Below are positions 42,860 through 53,000 of a stretch of DNA of 64,000 nucleotides, piece by piece. A program made the position numbers and the translations under genes. The stretch is from the NCBI GenBank assembly GCA_002483265.1, contig DLHO01000014.1:76502-140501 (forward strand), read 5' to 3'. Below the pieces are notes generated by a model. It did no database searches. It had not been told where the DNA came from and saw nothing but the letters and a program-made list of their open reading frames with translations. Source of the stretch: Flavobacteriales bacterium UBA7666 (GTDB lineage: Bacteria; Bacteroidota; Bacteroidia; Flavobacteriales_D; Crocinitomicaceae). Within the stretch, counting starts at the first letter, position 1; each line of letters opens with the position of its first letter.

Positions 42860-43681
42860 ATGTCAAACAGAAATTGGACAAGTATCAAGTCCTATACAGA
42901 TATCAAATTCGAATTTTTCGATGGAATCGGAAAAATCACCATCAACAGACCAAAAGTGTACAATGCTTTTCGTCCGGAAACGAACATGGAAATGTTGGAT
43001 GCATTGGAGATTTGTCGTGAAAGACAAGATATCGGTGTGGTTGTCTTGACAGGTGAAGGTGATAAAGCATTTTGTTCTGGTGGAGATCAAAACGTGAAAG
43101 GTGTTGGAGGATACATTTCTGAAAACGGAGTTCCGCGTTTGAATGTTTTGGATGTTCATAAAGCAATTCGTGCTTTGCCTAAACCGGTTATTGCCATGGT
43201 AAATGGTTATGCAATTGGTGGTGGACACGTACTTCACGTAGTTTGTGATATCACGATTGCTTCAGACAATGCTCGTTTTGGTCAAACAGGACCAAAGGTG
43301 GGAAGTTTTGATGCTGGTTTTGGTTCTTCATTTCTGGCAAGTCATGTAGGACAAAAGAAGGCACGTGAGATTTGGTTCTTGTGTGAGCAATATACAGCTG
43401 ATGAAGCAGAGAAAATGGGAATGGTAAACAAAGTGGTTGCATTGAAAGATTTGGAAGATACAACTGTTCAATGGTGTCAAACAATCATGAAGCGTTCTCC
43501 GTTAGCTATTCGTATGATCAAAAGAGGTCTGAATGCAGAACTAGATGGACAAAGAGGTTTGATGGAGTTTGCTGGAGATGCTACTTTGATGTATTATTTG
43601 ATGGAAGAAGCTCAAGAAGGAAAACGAGCATTTTTAGAGAAAAGAGAGCCGAATTTCCAACAATTCCCTAAATTCCCGTAA
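42860..43681 (+). CDS. menB: 1,4-dihydroxy-2-naphthoyl-CoA synthase
   Basis: 273 aa. It closes the second ring in menaquinone synthesis from o-succinylbenzoyl-CoA. The crotonase fold shows [27 protein letters not shown] (oxyanion hole), [19 protein letters not shown], and [13 protein letters not shown], where the Asp and the loop mark MenB rather than other crotonases. Full length. The organism therefore uses menaquinone. The mechanosensitive channel and hotdog genes follow within 12 and minus 4 bases; other men genes are not in the window. Confidence 0.95.
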   Translation: MSNRNWTSIKSYTDIKFEFFDGIGKITINRPKVYNAFRPETNMEMLDALEICRERQDIGVVVLTGEGDKAFCSGGDQNVKGVGGYISENGVPRLNVLDVHKAIRALPKPVIAMVNGYAIGGGHVLHVVCDITIASDNARFGQTGPKVGSFDAGFGSSFLASHVGQKKAREIWFLCEQYTADEAEKMGMVNKVVALKDLEDTTVQWCQTIMKRSPLAIRMIKRGLNAELDGQRGLMEFAGDATLMYYLMEEAQEGKRAFLEKREPNFQQFPKFP

Positions 43682-43693
43682 AAAGCGAGAAAT

Positions 43694-44608
43694 ATGATGA
43701 AATTCTTATTTGTTGCAGCGGAAAAAATTGAAAAAGCCGGGGCAGAAGTGGAGGGAAAGATTGATGAAGGATTAGCAGGTGATTTTCATCGTATTTTTGG
43801 TTTCAGTTTAGATGAGGGAAAGCAGTGGTTGGTTAAATCAGGAACGAACCTGATTTTTGCTGTTATCATCTTATTGGCTGGTTTTTGGCTCGCTAAATGG
43901 GTTGGTCGATTGGTTGTGAGGATTCTTAATCGTGGGAAAGTAGATGCCGGTTTAGTAACTTTCTTATCCAGTTTATCGACAATCGTTCTAAAAGTATTGG
44001 TAGTTGTAACAGCAATTACACAGCTAGGAATCGAAATGACCTCTTTTGTTGCCATTCTTGGTGCCGCTGGTTTGGCAATTGGTATGGCATTCTCAGGGAC
44101 GCTTTCCAATTTTGCCGGGGGGGTGATGATTTTGCTCTTTAAGCCATTTAAAGTAGGAGATACTATTTTGACACAAACCTTACAAGGAACGGTAAAAGAG
44201 ATCCAAATTTTTTACACTTATCTGCATACATCTGACAATAAGGTGATTGTAATTCCGAATGGACCAATTGCAAATGGACCACTTACCAATTTTACCAAAG
44301 CAAACGTACGCAGAGTGGATTGGAGCATTCCTATTTCATATGGAGATGATTTTGTAAAAGCACATCAACTGATCCTGAAATACTTGTTGGAAGATAAAAA
44401 GGTGAAGAAAGATCCAGCGCCATTTGTGGCATTGGGAGAATTAGGGGCTTCTGTCATGATTACTGTTCGTGCATGGGCTAAAACAGATGATTATTGGACA
44501 GTTTACTATGAATTGAACAGAAGAATTTACGAAGAATTCGATAAAGAAGGACTGAATTTGACCTCTCCTCAGGAACATCTGGTACAAATGCAGCAAGCAA
44601 AAGTATGA
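43694..44608 (+). CDS. MscS-family small mechanosensitive channel
   Basis: 304 aa. TM1 at about 50-72, TM2 at about 88-108 and pore-lining TM3 at about 112-140 (GAAGLAIGMAFSGTLSNFAG, with the Gly/Ala packing pattern). FKPFKVGDTI begins the beta domain, VIVIPNGPIANGPLTNFT is the family hallmark and the cytoplasmic alpha/beta cage follows. It releases solutes on hypo-osmotic shock. It is placed between menB and a thioesterase, overlapping the latter by four bases. Confidence 0.92.
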   Translation: MMKFLFVAAEKIEKAGAEVEGKIDEGLAGDFHRIFGFSLDEGKQWLVKSGTNLIFAVIILLAGFWLAKWVGRLVVRILNRGKVDAGLVTFLSSLSTIVLKVLVVVTAITQLGIEMTSFVAILGAAGLAIGMAFSGTLSNFAGGVMILLFKPFKVGDTILTQTLQGTVKEIQIFYTYLHTSDNKVIVIPNGPIANGPLTNFTKANVRRVDWSIPISYGDDFVKAHQLILKYLLEDKKVKKDPAPFVALGELGASVMITVRAWAKTDDYWTVYYELNRRIYEEFDKEGLNLTSPQEHLVQMQQAKV

Positions 44609-45048
44609 CAGATCTAAAAAAACATCCGATCATTCAACAATACATTATCTGGAATCGCTTTGGTGATTTACTGGGAATGGATTTTGAAGTGGAAAAAAAA
44701 GGGCATGTGGTATATAAAATGACTGTCAGAGATAATCATTTGGCAACACCTTTTGCAGCACATGGAGGTGCTGTTGCTGCTTTGATCGATGCAGCTCTTG
44801 GAGTAGCTTGTTTAACAGAGGTTTGCGAAGAAATGAAAGTCGTTTCAACGGTAAATCTGACCATTTCATACTTGATTCCAGCTCTTAGAGATGATGTTTT
44901 GACAGCTGATGCACGTGTGACTAAATCCGGAAAACGCATTCTTTTTGTAGAAGGAAAAGTGATGAATCAAAAAGGAGACTTGGTGGCTACAGCTTCTGCA
45001 ACAATGAATGCCTATCCTGTTTCGAAGATAAGTGAGAAGGTTTTTTGA
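44605..45048 (+). CDS. Hotdog-fold (PaaI-type) thioesterase
   Basis: 147 aa. AHGGAVAALIDAALGVACLT is the hotdog helix with the active-site region, STVNLTISYLIPAL the following strand. It hydrolyses an acyl-CoA thioester. Linked to menB in the same operon, it is a candidate for the thioesterase that releases 1,4-dihydroxy-2-naphthoate from its CoA ester (MenI-type). That role is inferred from context. It shares the ATGA overlap with the channel gene. Confidence 0.85.
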   Translation: MTDLKKHPIIQQYIIWNRFGDLLGMDFEVEKKGHVVYKMTVRDNHLATPFAAHGGAVAALIDAALGVACLTEVCEEMKVVSTVNLTISYLIPALRDDVLTADARVTKSGKRILFVEGKVMNQKGDLVATASATMNAYPVSKISEKVF

Positions 45049-45124
45049 TTTAGCTTTCCAAGAATAGATACACTGGTTCGTAATATTGCGAATTGGCGAA
45101 TTTACATTTTTTATAAGTCGAGTT

Positions 45125-45994
45125 TTAGGTGGATCGAATTCGTTCCCAAAGTTTCACTACTTCAACAGCCTCTTTCACATCATGCACCCGCAATATCGAA
45201 GCGCCTTTATCCAATGCAAGCGTATTCAAAACACTTGTCCCATTCAATGATTCTGATGCTTCAATCCCCAGCGTTTTGTAGATCAACGATTTTCGTGAGA
45301 TTCCAACTAAAATAGGGTAGTTAAAGAGTTGAAATGCTTCCATAAAGGAAAATAGTTCCAGATTTTGTTCACTGTTTTTTGCAAATCCAAAACCAGGGTC
45401 AATGATCAGGTCTTTTAATCCTGCTGCTCTTGCTTTTTCAATTTGAGTGCCCAGTTCATTCATCACCTCCTGAAGCAGATTGTCATAATGATTCAACTGA
45501 GCCATTGTTTGAGGATTTCCGCGCATATGCATCAGAACATAGGGAACCTGATATGTTGCCGCGATCGAAAATAGTTCCGGATTAATTAATCCACCACTGA
45601 TGTCATTGATAAGATGAACTCCTTGTTCCAGAGCGTAATTGGCAACCTCCGATTGAAAAGTATCAACACTGATTTTGACCTCCGGATAGCTTTCCAGCGC
45701 ATAAGAAACCGCAAATTGGATGCGTTCAATCTCATCCTTCTCTGAGATGTGCTCTGCGCCCGGTCTGCTCGAGTAACCGCCTATATCTAACCATGTTGCA
45801 CCGTTTTGTATGTGCAAGTCAATCAACTTTTGTTGTTTTTCGATGGTTGAACTTTGGCTGTCCGGGTAGAAAGAATCCGGTGTACAATTGACAATTCCCA
45901 TCACCTGCGGTGTAGAAATAGTGAATAACTTACCACGGATGTTTAGCGCCCAATCTCGCGAAAAATGTGTATTTTCAGACCTTAAAAATTCCAT
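45125..45994 (-). CDS. folP: Dihydropteroate synthase
   Basis: 289 aa. It joins p-aminobenzoate to the pterin in folate synthesis. MGIVNCTPDSFYPDS is the first signature, DIGGYSSRPGAEHIS the second (pterin and diphosphate binding), SVDTFQSEVA the third, NDISGG the fourth, IIDPGFGFAKN and GISRKSLI complete the barrel. The N-terminus is about 13 residues longer than usual before STPQVMGIVN. The start is 10 bases from the divergent DUF1599 gene. Confidence 0.95.
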   Translation of the reverse strand: MEFLRSENTHFSRDWALNIRGKLFTISTPQVMGIVNCTPDSFYPDSQSSTIEKQQKLIDLHIQNGATWLDIGGYSSRPGAEHISEKDEIERIQFAVSYALESYPEVKISVDTFQSEVANYALEQGVHLINDISGGLINPELFSIAATYQVPYVLMHMRGNPQTMAQLNHYDNLLQEVMNELGTQIEKARAAGLKDLIIDPGFGFAKNSEQNLELFSFMEAFQLFNYPILVGISRKSLIYKTLGIEASESLNGTSVLNTLALDKGASILRVHDVKEAVEVVKLWERIRST

Positions 45995-46004
45995 ACTTAC
46001 ATAG

Positions 46005-46541
46005 ATGATACAAACATCGGAACAATATCAACACATCGTACAGGGTTGTAGAGAAATTTTCCTTAAAAAGACGAAAGATTACGGAACTTCCTGGCGTATT
46101 GCCCGGGCAAGTAGTTTAACCGATCAAATCTTCATAAAAGCGAATCGCATTCGAACACTTCAGGAAACCAATGAGAATAAAGTAGGGGAAAGTATAGAGG
46201 GGGAATTCGGTGCAATGGTCAACTATTGTATTATGGCAATTATTCAGTCCAGATCAACAGATCAAATGGGGCTTGAGTTGACACCCGAAGAAGCATTGGA
46301 TCTTTACAATAAAGTTGCTCAGGAAGCTTTTGAATTGATGGAGAAGAAAAATCACGATTACGGAGAGGCTTGGAGAGATATGCGTGTAAGTTCATTAACT
46401 GATATGATTTTGATGAAGTTATTACGAATCAAACAAATCGAGGATAATGGGGGACGAACCATCGCTTCAGAGGGAATTGAATCAAATTATTTTGATATTT
46501 TGAACTACTCTATTTTTGCTTTAATACACCTTACCCTTTAA
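46005..46541 (+). CDS. DUF1599 protein, two tandem repeats
   Basis: 178 aa made of two copies of one module: residues about 17-52 (KKTKDYGTSWRIARASSLTD, then NRIRTLQE) and about 110-145 (EKKNHDYGEAWRDMRVSSLT, then LRIKQIED). This is the DUF1599 (nucleotide-modification-associated) family, conserved in Bacteroidota next to tpiA and BT_3928-type genes. No function is established. Cytoplasmic. It starts a same-strand run of seven genes; TATTTTCA at about 45970 may be its -7 element inside the folP coding region. Confidence 0.9.
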   Translation: MIQTSEQYQHIVQGCREIFLKKTKDYGTSWRIARASSLTDQIFIKANRIRTLQETNENKVGESIEGEFGAMVNYCIMAIIQSRSTDQMGLELTPEEALDLYNKVAQEAFELMEKKNHDYGEAWRDMRVSSLTDMILMKLLRIKQIEDNGGRTIASEGIESNYFDILNYSIFALIHLTL

Positions 46542-46554
46542 AATATCGGTTTCT

Positions 46555-48456
46555 ATGAAAACTACTCGTACCATTTCAGGACATTCATTACCACTCAATG
46601 TTCTGTTTGTAATTTTAAACCTGATTGGATTAACGCTTACAACAATGGGCTTCCAGGATCATTTTGAAGCTCAAAAATTATTGTTCGTAAGTATTGGCCT
46701 TGTCCTCATGTTGTTTTCGGCTGTGGCTTTGATTTTCTTTAAGGGAAGATTAATGATTGCAAGCGTTTCACGTGTTATTGTCGGAAGTTTATTCATCGTT
46801 TCCGGATTAATAAAAGCAAACGATCCACTTGGATTTTCTTATAAACTCGAAGAATACTTTGAAGATGGTGCTTTGGCCTATCGAATCAAGGAATTTTTCG
46901 GCGCTCCCGGATTTTCATTGGAATATTTCATTCAACATGCTTTGACGCTTTCAGTGATCATTTGTATAGCTGAAATTGTTTTGGGAGTTCTGGTCATTAT
47001 CGGCGGGAAAATGCGTTTCGTGAGCTGGTTATTGGTGATCATGATGTTGTTCTTTACGTTCCTGACTTGGCACACATCTACTTGCGATGCAAAAACGAAA
47101 TTTGTAGACAGAGATACGTATTCGCTTGTAGATGCAAAAGAAGGGCAGCTGGCAGACACGAAGATCGAAGAAGCAAAAACGAATAAAGAGATCCGGATTA
47201 TTTCAAAATCTTCAAAAGAAGTCGTAGTAGAAGAGATGAAATCTCCTCAATGTGTTACTGATTGTGGTTGTTTTGGTGATGCCATGAAAGGTTCTGTTGG
47301 AAGATCATTGACACCAAAAGAATCTCTTTGGAAAGATATCGTGTTGCTTTATCTGGTAATTTGGATTTTTGCTGCTCAAGGTCTTTTAAAACCCAATAAT
47401 GTGCGTCAGAATTGGATTTATGTTCCGATTTCAATGCTCTTAATCTCTGCATTATCGTGGGTGTTCGATTGGTATTTTCCAATTATCTTCTCATTGATTA
47501 CTATTCTCGCTGCCTTGTGGATTTACCGCGCACAGAATAAGCGAATCGGAAATCATTACAGTTCGGCATTGATGGTCACATTCCTGTGTGGAATTTTCAT
47601 CTGGTATGTATTGAAATACGATCCTTTGCGGGATTACAGATCCTATGCGGTTGGGAATTACCTGTCTGATTTCACAAAAAATGGTGATCCGGGTAAGTAT
47701 CAAAGTTTATTGGTTTACAAAAACATCAAAACGGGGGCTAAAAAAGAGTATGACAGTTCCAGTAAGGAATTCATGAATTCCAAGATCTGGGAAAAAACCA
47801 AGGAATGGAAATACCTGGAAATGATCAATAAAGAAATCATTCCAATGAGATTACCTTCCATTGACACCGCTCAATTCAATCCTTCAAGAAGTATTAAAAA
47901 CCTGTCAGAAGATGAGTTGCAATTGGCAGTTGTAAAAAAACAGCTCAAAAACACGAAAATAACGGGTTTGCGCCTGGAAGATAAAGTGACTAAGGAACGA
48001 ATGGAGATTCCGGAAGTGGAATATAACGTGGAGTCTTATCCCGTTGACACTTATACGATTCTGGATACAATTCAGGTAGATAATCCGGAATTATCGGATG
48101 TAAGTATTCGTCAGTTCTTGTTCACTGCGCCAAAAGTGATCGTTGTTTTCTCTAAGAACCTACAGGAATTTGATCTGAATCATTTGAATGAAATCAAATC
48201 CGTAGCAGCGAAGGCGAAAAAAGCGAATATTCCTTTCGTATTGGTTGTTGGATCGGGTGATGAAGAAATTGCTGCATTCAAAAAGAAGCACAATTTACAT
48301 GTACCGATCTTTATCAATGATGGGATAGAATTGAAAGCAGTTTCACGCGCCAATCCAGCCTTGATGGTATTGAGATACGGTCGTGTGAAAGGAAAATATA
48401 CCGGTAATTCGTTACCAACATTTAATTGGATTCAAAGTAATTTATTAGCAAAATAG
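46555..48456 (+). CDS. BT_3928-family DoxX/MauE-like membrane protein
   Basis: 633 aa. Transmembrane helices are at about 13-30, 40-62, 73-92, 125-148, 153-172, and four more at about 265-350. The N-terminal half is DoxX/MauE-like (SVSRVIVGSLFIVSGLIKAN, FFTFLTWHTSTCDA). TDCGCFGDAMKG carries three Cys in the pattern seen in MauE relatives. The C-terminal 110 residues resemble a thioredoxin fold without the CxxC (KVIVVFSKNLQEFD, IPFVLVVGSGDEE). A role in disulfide chemistry of the envelope is suspected. It is followed by tpiA after one base. Confidence 0.85.
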   Translation: MKTTRTISGHSLPLNVLFVILNLIGLTLTTMGFQDHFEAQKLLFVSIGLVLMLFSAVALIFFKGRLMIASVSRVIVGSLFIVSGLIKANDPLGFSYKLEEYFEDGALAYRIKEFFGAPGFSLEYFIQHALTLSVIICIAEIVLGVLVIIGGKMRFVSWLLVIMMLFFTFLTWHTSTCDAKTKFVDRDTYSLVDAKEGQLADTKIEEAKTNKEIRIISKSSKEVVVEEMKSPQCVTDCGCFGDAMKGSVGRSLTPKESLWKDIVLLYLVIWIFAAQGLLKPNNVRQNWIYVPISMLLISALSWVFDWYFPIIFSLITILAALWIYRAQNKRIGNHYSSALMVTFLCGIFIWYVLKYDPLRDYRSYAVGNYLSDFTKNGDPGKYQSLLVYKNIKTGAKKEYDSSSKEFMNSKIWEKTKEWKYLEMINKEIIPMRLPSIDTAQFNPSRSIKNLSEDELQLAVVKKQLKNTKITGLRLEDKVTKERMEIPEVEYNVESYPVDTYTILDTIQVDNPELSDVSIRQFLFTAPKVIVVFSKNLQEFDLNHLNEIKSVAAKAKKANIPFVLVVGSGDEEIAAFKKKHNLHVPIFINDGIELKAVSRANPALMVLRYGRVKGKYTGNSLPTFNWIQSNLLAK

Positions 48457-48457
48457 A

Positions 48458-49219
48458 ATGCGTTCGAAAATTGTAGCAGGAAACTGGAAAATGAATTTGT
48501 CTCAAAATGAGGCCAAAGCATTGTGTAAAGAAGTAAATAACATGAACATTGGTTCGGAAATAGAAGTATATATTTTTCCACCGATGTTGTATGTGAGTGA
48601 TTGCAAAGCGCTTTCAACAAAAGTAAAAGTGGGGGCACAGAATGCCTATTCAAAAGATAGCGGTGCTTTTACCGGTGAAGTAAGCATGTTGCAGTTAAAA
48701 GAAGCCGGAATTGAAGCGGTTTTGATCGGTCACTCGGAAAGAAGAGAATACTTTTTGGAAGACAATGTCTTGCTGAAGGAAAAGCTGGATGCAGCGCTTA
48801 CTCATGGAATCAGGCCATTCTTTTGTTGTGGTGAACCACTGGAAATAAGACAAAACGGTTCTTTTTTGAGTTATGTAAAGAATCAATTGGAGGAAAGTGT
48901 GTTTCATCTTTCAGCAACTGATTTTGGAAAAGTGGTATTGGCATACGAACCAATCTGGGCTATTGGAACAGGACAAACAGCAAGTACAGAGCAAGCTGAA
49001 GAAATGCACGCAGCTATCCGATCGTGGGTAGAAGAGAAGTATGGAAAAGCAATTGCAGAAAATTCATCCATTTTATATGGTGGAAGTTGTAACCCAGGTA
49101 ATGCTCAAGCGTTATTCGCTTGCGAAAATGTAGATGGAGGATTGATCGGAGGGGCGTCTTTGAAAGCTGCAGATTTTTCCGTTTTAGTAGCTGAAGGAAC
49201 ATGGACTATTTTGAATTAA
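48458..49219 (+). CDS. tpiA: Triosephosphate isomerase
   Basis: 253 aa. It interconverts dihydroxyacetone phosphate and glyceraldehyde 3-phosphate. VAGNWKMN holds the active-site Asn and Lys, IGHSERREYF the catalytic His, AYEPIWAIGTG the catalytic Glu and the mobile loop, YGGSCNPGNA and GLIGGASL the phosphate-binding loops. It overlaps prmA by 19 bases. Confidence 0.97.
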   Translation: MRSKIVAGNWKMNLSQNEAKALCKEVNNMNIGSEIEVYIFPPMLYVSDCKALSTKVKVGAQNAYSKDSGAFTGEVSMLQLKEAGIEAVLIGHSERREYFLEDNVLLKEKLDAALTHGIRPFFCCGEPLEIRQNGSFLSYVKNQLEESVFHLSATDFGKVVLAYEPIWAIGTGQTASTEQAEEMHAAIRSWVEEKYGKAIAENSSILYGGSCNPGNAQALFACENVDGGLIGGASLKAADFSVLVAEGTWTILN

Positions 49220-50046
49220 CAGTTAATATCGAGCCAAGAGAACCTTGGTCGGATATTCTCGTTGCAGAACTTGCAGAATTAGGTTTTGAAAGTTTTGTAG
49301 AGACCGAATCGGGAATTCAGGCCTTTGCGCCTGTTCAAATTGGTGATGTTTCATCCATTTTGAAAGAAACCTGTATTCATAACAATGCCGAAATTCAAGT
49401 GGAGTGGAAACTGGAAGAAATTCCACACCAAAATTGGAATGCAACCTGGGAAGAATCATTCGATCCCGTTTTGGTAGATTCTCGTCTGGCAATTATTGCC
49501 CCGTTTCATGATGTGGCTGATTTCCCAAACAGAGATATTATTGTGATCCAGCCACAAATGTCATTTGGCACCGGACATCACCAAACAACCTATTTAATGT
49601 CCCAATTCGTAATGGACTTGCAGGAAATTCCTGCACGTGTTTTAGATATGGGGACCGGAACGGGCGTATTGGCAATTCTGGCCGAGAAAAAGGGAGTTCA
49701 GGATATTTTGGCAGTAGACATCGAATCCTGGTCAGTAGAAAATACACTGGAAAATGCAGCGCGAAATGACTGTTCAAAGATTCGTGGATTGTTGGGAGAC
49801 ATTGATTCGATAGAAGAAAATCAATTTGGTGTGATCCTTGCTAACATCAACAAAAATGTGCTCAAAAGACATTTACCCGATTACGCAAAACTGTGTTCTG
49901 ATAATGGCTTACTTTATTTAAGTGGTTTTTTCACTTCTGATGTTTCGGAACTGGAAGATGCTGCTAAGAAAGTTGGCTTTGAATTAGTGGAAGTTAGAGA
50001 TAAAGAAACATGGGCATCCATGAAACTTAAAAAAGTAGAACTATGA
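49201..50046 (+). CDS. prmA: Ribosomal protein L11 methyltransferase
   Basis: 281 aa. A ferredoxin-like L11-binding domain at about 1-90 and a SAM Rossmann domain at about 105-280. QMSFGTGHHQTT is the PrmA signature, VLDMGTGTGVLAIL motif I and LANINKNVLKRHL the catalytic NxxxN-like segment. It trimethylates L11 at several residues. It overlaps tpiA by 19 bases and the next gene by four (ATGA). Confidence 0.95.
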   Translation: MDYFELTVNIEPREPWSDILVAELAELGFESFVETESGIQAFAPVQIGDVSSILKETCIHNNAEIQVEWKLEEIPHQNWNATWEESFDPVLVDSRLAIIAPFHDVADFPNRDIIVIQPQMSFGTGHHQTTYLMSQFVMDLQEIPARVLDMGTGTGVLAILAEKKGVQDILAVDIESWSVENTLENAARNDCSKIRGLLGDIDSIEENQFGVILANINKNVLKRHLPDYAKLCSDNGLLYLSGFFTSDVSELEDAAKKVGFELVEVRDKETWASMKLKKVEL

Positions 50047-53000
50047 AAAAATGGGTATTCATTTTAATTGCATTAGTGTGCACTGCGAATTCATTTTCTC
50101 AGTCTTATCCTGAAGACAGAGAAAAATTTGTAAAGGCCATCAGTTCACTCACAAGTGAGTATTTGAATAAAGAACAGAAAGACTTTTTGAAAGATGAATT
50201 TTCTGTAGCTTTACTCAAATCAACTGATTTTCCGGATAAATACTTCACGAAAATGGTTGCGACCTGTAATTTAATGGAAAGCAAACGTTTGAAAGCATAT
50301 CCGGAGATTTACAATTATGTTTTTTCCGTTTATTCATTTGTAAAAAACAAACAACCTGAATCCTCATTCACCGCTTGGCATAGTTCAGTAGATAAATTAT
50401 TGGATGCTAAAAATGTCAACAAATTCAAAGATTTCATCGAATTATCTGCCGGATTTTTCTCCAAAGGAATGTTAGCAAGCTCTTCCAATGAAGAATGGTA
50501 TTTCTATGGTGCATATGTATTTGAGTTCGTTGATAAACCCATTATTAAATTTACAAATGGTCGCTTGGTCTGTGGTTTTCCTAATAAGGGAGCAAAAAGA
50601 GGTGAAGCACGTTTTTTAGATTCATTGGTTGTCTACAATACCAATGGAACCTATGATCCGGTATTGAAAAAATGGATCGGGCAGGGAGGTAAAGTAAACT
50701 GGGTAAAAGTTGGATTGAAAGAGAATGAAACATTTGCTGAGTTGGGTAATTACGACGCTTCAATGAAATCCAATTTTATTAAAGCGGATACGGTTTCTTT
50801 AACTAGCCCCTTTTTCCCGGGAAAGAAAGTAAAAGGAACGTTGAATGAACGCGCATTCCGAATCATTCGTGAGGCAGATCGCAATTATCCGCAATTTATT
50901 TCCTTCGAAAGAAAATTAGCGATTAACAATGTACTTCCTGACATGGATTATGTGGGAGGTTTTTCATTGGAAGGCGCAAGCGTAATTGGAATCGGTAATG
51001 CAACAGAATTGGCTCAGTTGACCATCAAGCGAAATGGAAAGAAATTCCTAGTGGCAAAAACACAATACATCGCCATTGAACCTGCTAAAATTGTTTCGAA
51101 CATCACTCAAACTACCTTGTATGTCGGGGAGAAAGATTCGATTACCCATCCGGGTGTTGGATTTACTTACACCAAGGATTCGAATATGGTTGAATTAACC
51201 AGAGGGAAATCGGGTGTTTTGCAATCGCCGTTCACAGATTCGTACCACCAATTGGAATGGTATGTTCAAAAAGTAGCTTGGAAACGAACCGGAACAGATT
51301 TAGTCTTTACGTATGAATTCGGAACAAGTCAGGAACAACGAATTGCACGTTTTGAATCCATGAGTTTCTATGATGGAAGATTATACGACCGTCTTCAGGG
51401 AATGGATCAAATACATCCTTTGGCATCCTTATATAATTACTGCTACAAATTTGATGAGTTTACATTGACCGAAGGAAAAGCTGCAACGGCACTTGGTAAA
51501 ACAGTAGAGCAAGTTAAAACACAGCTTTTGGATTTGGCGTCTTATGGATTTATCAGCTACGATACCGAAAATAAGATCGTTAAAGTAAACCAAAAAACAA
51601 AGGTATTTATCGAAGCAAGAGCAGGTAAGCGTGATTACGATAACTTAATCTTTGTTTCCGATATGCGACCAAAACCGAAATTTGCTCCGGAACAATTGAA
51701 AGATAATCCGGCTCTTCAGAAAGTGGCTGCGCAGGATTCCATTTTGGCAATCAAAAGAAGATCCATGCCGAATTTTGGTATGATGAATCTTGGAACCATG
51801 GAGATTGCATTGGAAGCAGTGGATCGAGTGACTATTTCAGATGCGCAGGGTGCGTTTGTTTTACCGGATAGAGCACAAGTGAAAATTAGCAAAAACAGAG
51901 ATTTTAAATTCACAGGATGGGCTTCTTCCGGGAAGTTTGAAGTGCATACACTGGAAGCAAATTATGCATACGATGCAAACAAAATCAACCTGATCAAAAC
52001 GGATAAAAGTTATTTCCGTGCGAAACCGCTTTCTCAGGCTGATGGCAATAAATCCATTGCTTTAGGTTCCCCGGTGAATGGAATTGTGGGAGAAATCCTT
52101 GTAGATGACCCTACAAACCGTGCGGGAATGAAGAAAGATATTACCAAATATCCGATCTTAAAATCGACCAAACCATCTAAGGTTTATTACAATCAACCCG
52201 ATTTATTTAAAGGAGCGTACGATTCTGCTCGTTTCTATTATACCTGTATTCCTTTTGAAATGGATAGTTTGGATAATTTCTCCGAAAGATCTTTCCGTTT
52301 GAAAGGTGAGTTGGTTTCTGCAGGAATTTTCCCTGTAATTAAGGAAGATTTGAAAATCATGCCGGATTATTCGCTTGGGTTCAGTACAGTTGCCCCACCG
52401 GAAGGACACGTTTTCTACGGAACAAAAGCGATGTACAAAAACAAGATCGTTTTGTCAAATAATGGATTGCAAGGAGCTGGAGTTATTAATTTCATTCATT
52501 CCATCTCTGATTCAAAAGCATTTACATTCTTACCCGATTCAACATTGGGATATGCTAAGTTTGAAAATAAACCGATAGAAGCAGGAGTTCAATTCCCGGA
52601 TGTAACATCTCCGGATGCATTTATTACCTATGTTCCAAGACAAAATGTATTGAAGGCCTCTTCAACACAAGAAAATGAATTGACCTTCTTTAACGGAGAA
52701 GCTAAAATGAAAGGAACGGCCATTGTTCAGCCGACAGGAATGACTGGGTTCGGAATTATTACCATGCAAAAAGCAAATCTGGGTTCCGATGCATTTAGTT
52801 TTAAACGCTACGATATTTACTCAGATACCTCCGTTTTTAATTTGAAAAATCCTTACCCGGAAGAAGGGGAAAGTCCGCTAGCATTTGCTTCAAACAACGT
52901 AAATGCACATATTTCATTTAAGGATCGAAAAGGAGACTTTAAGTCCAATGACGGGGAAGAATTGAAAATCTTCCCGGTAATCAAGTATGCGGCGAAAGTG

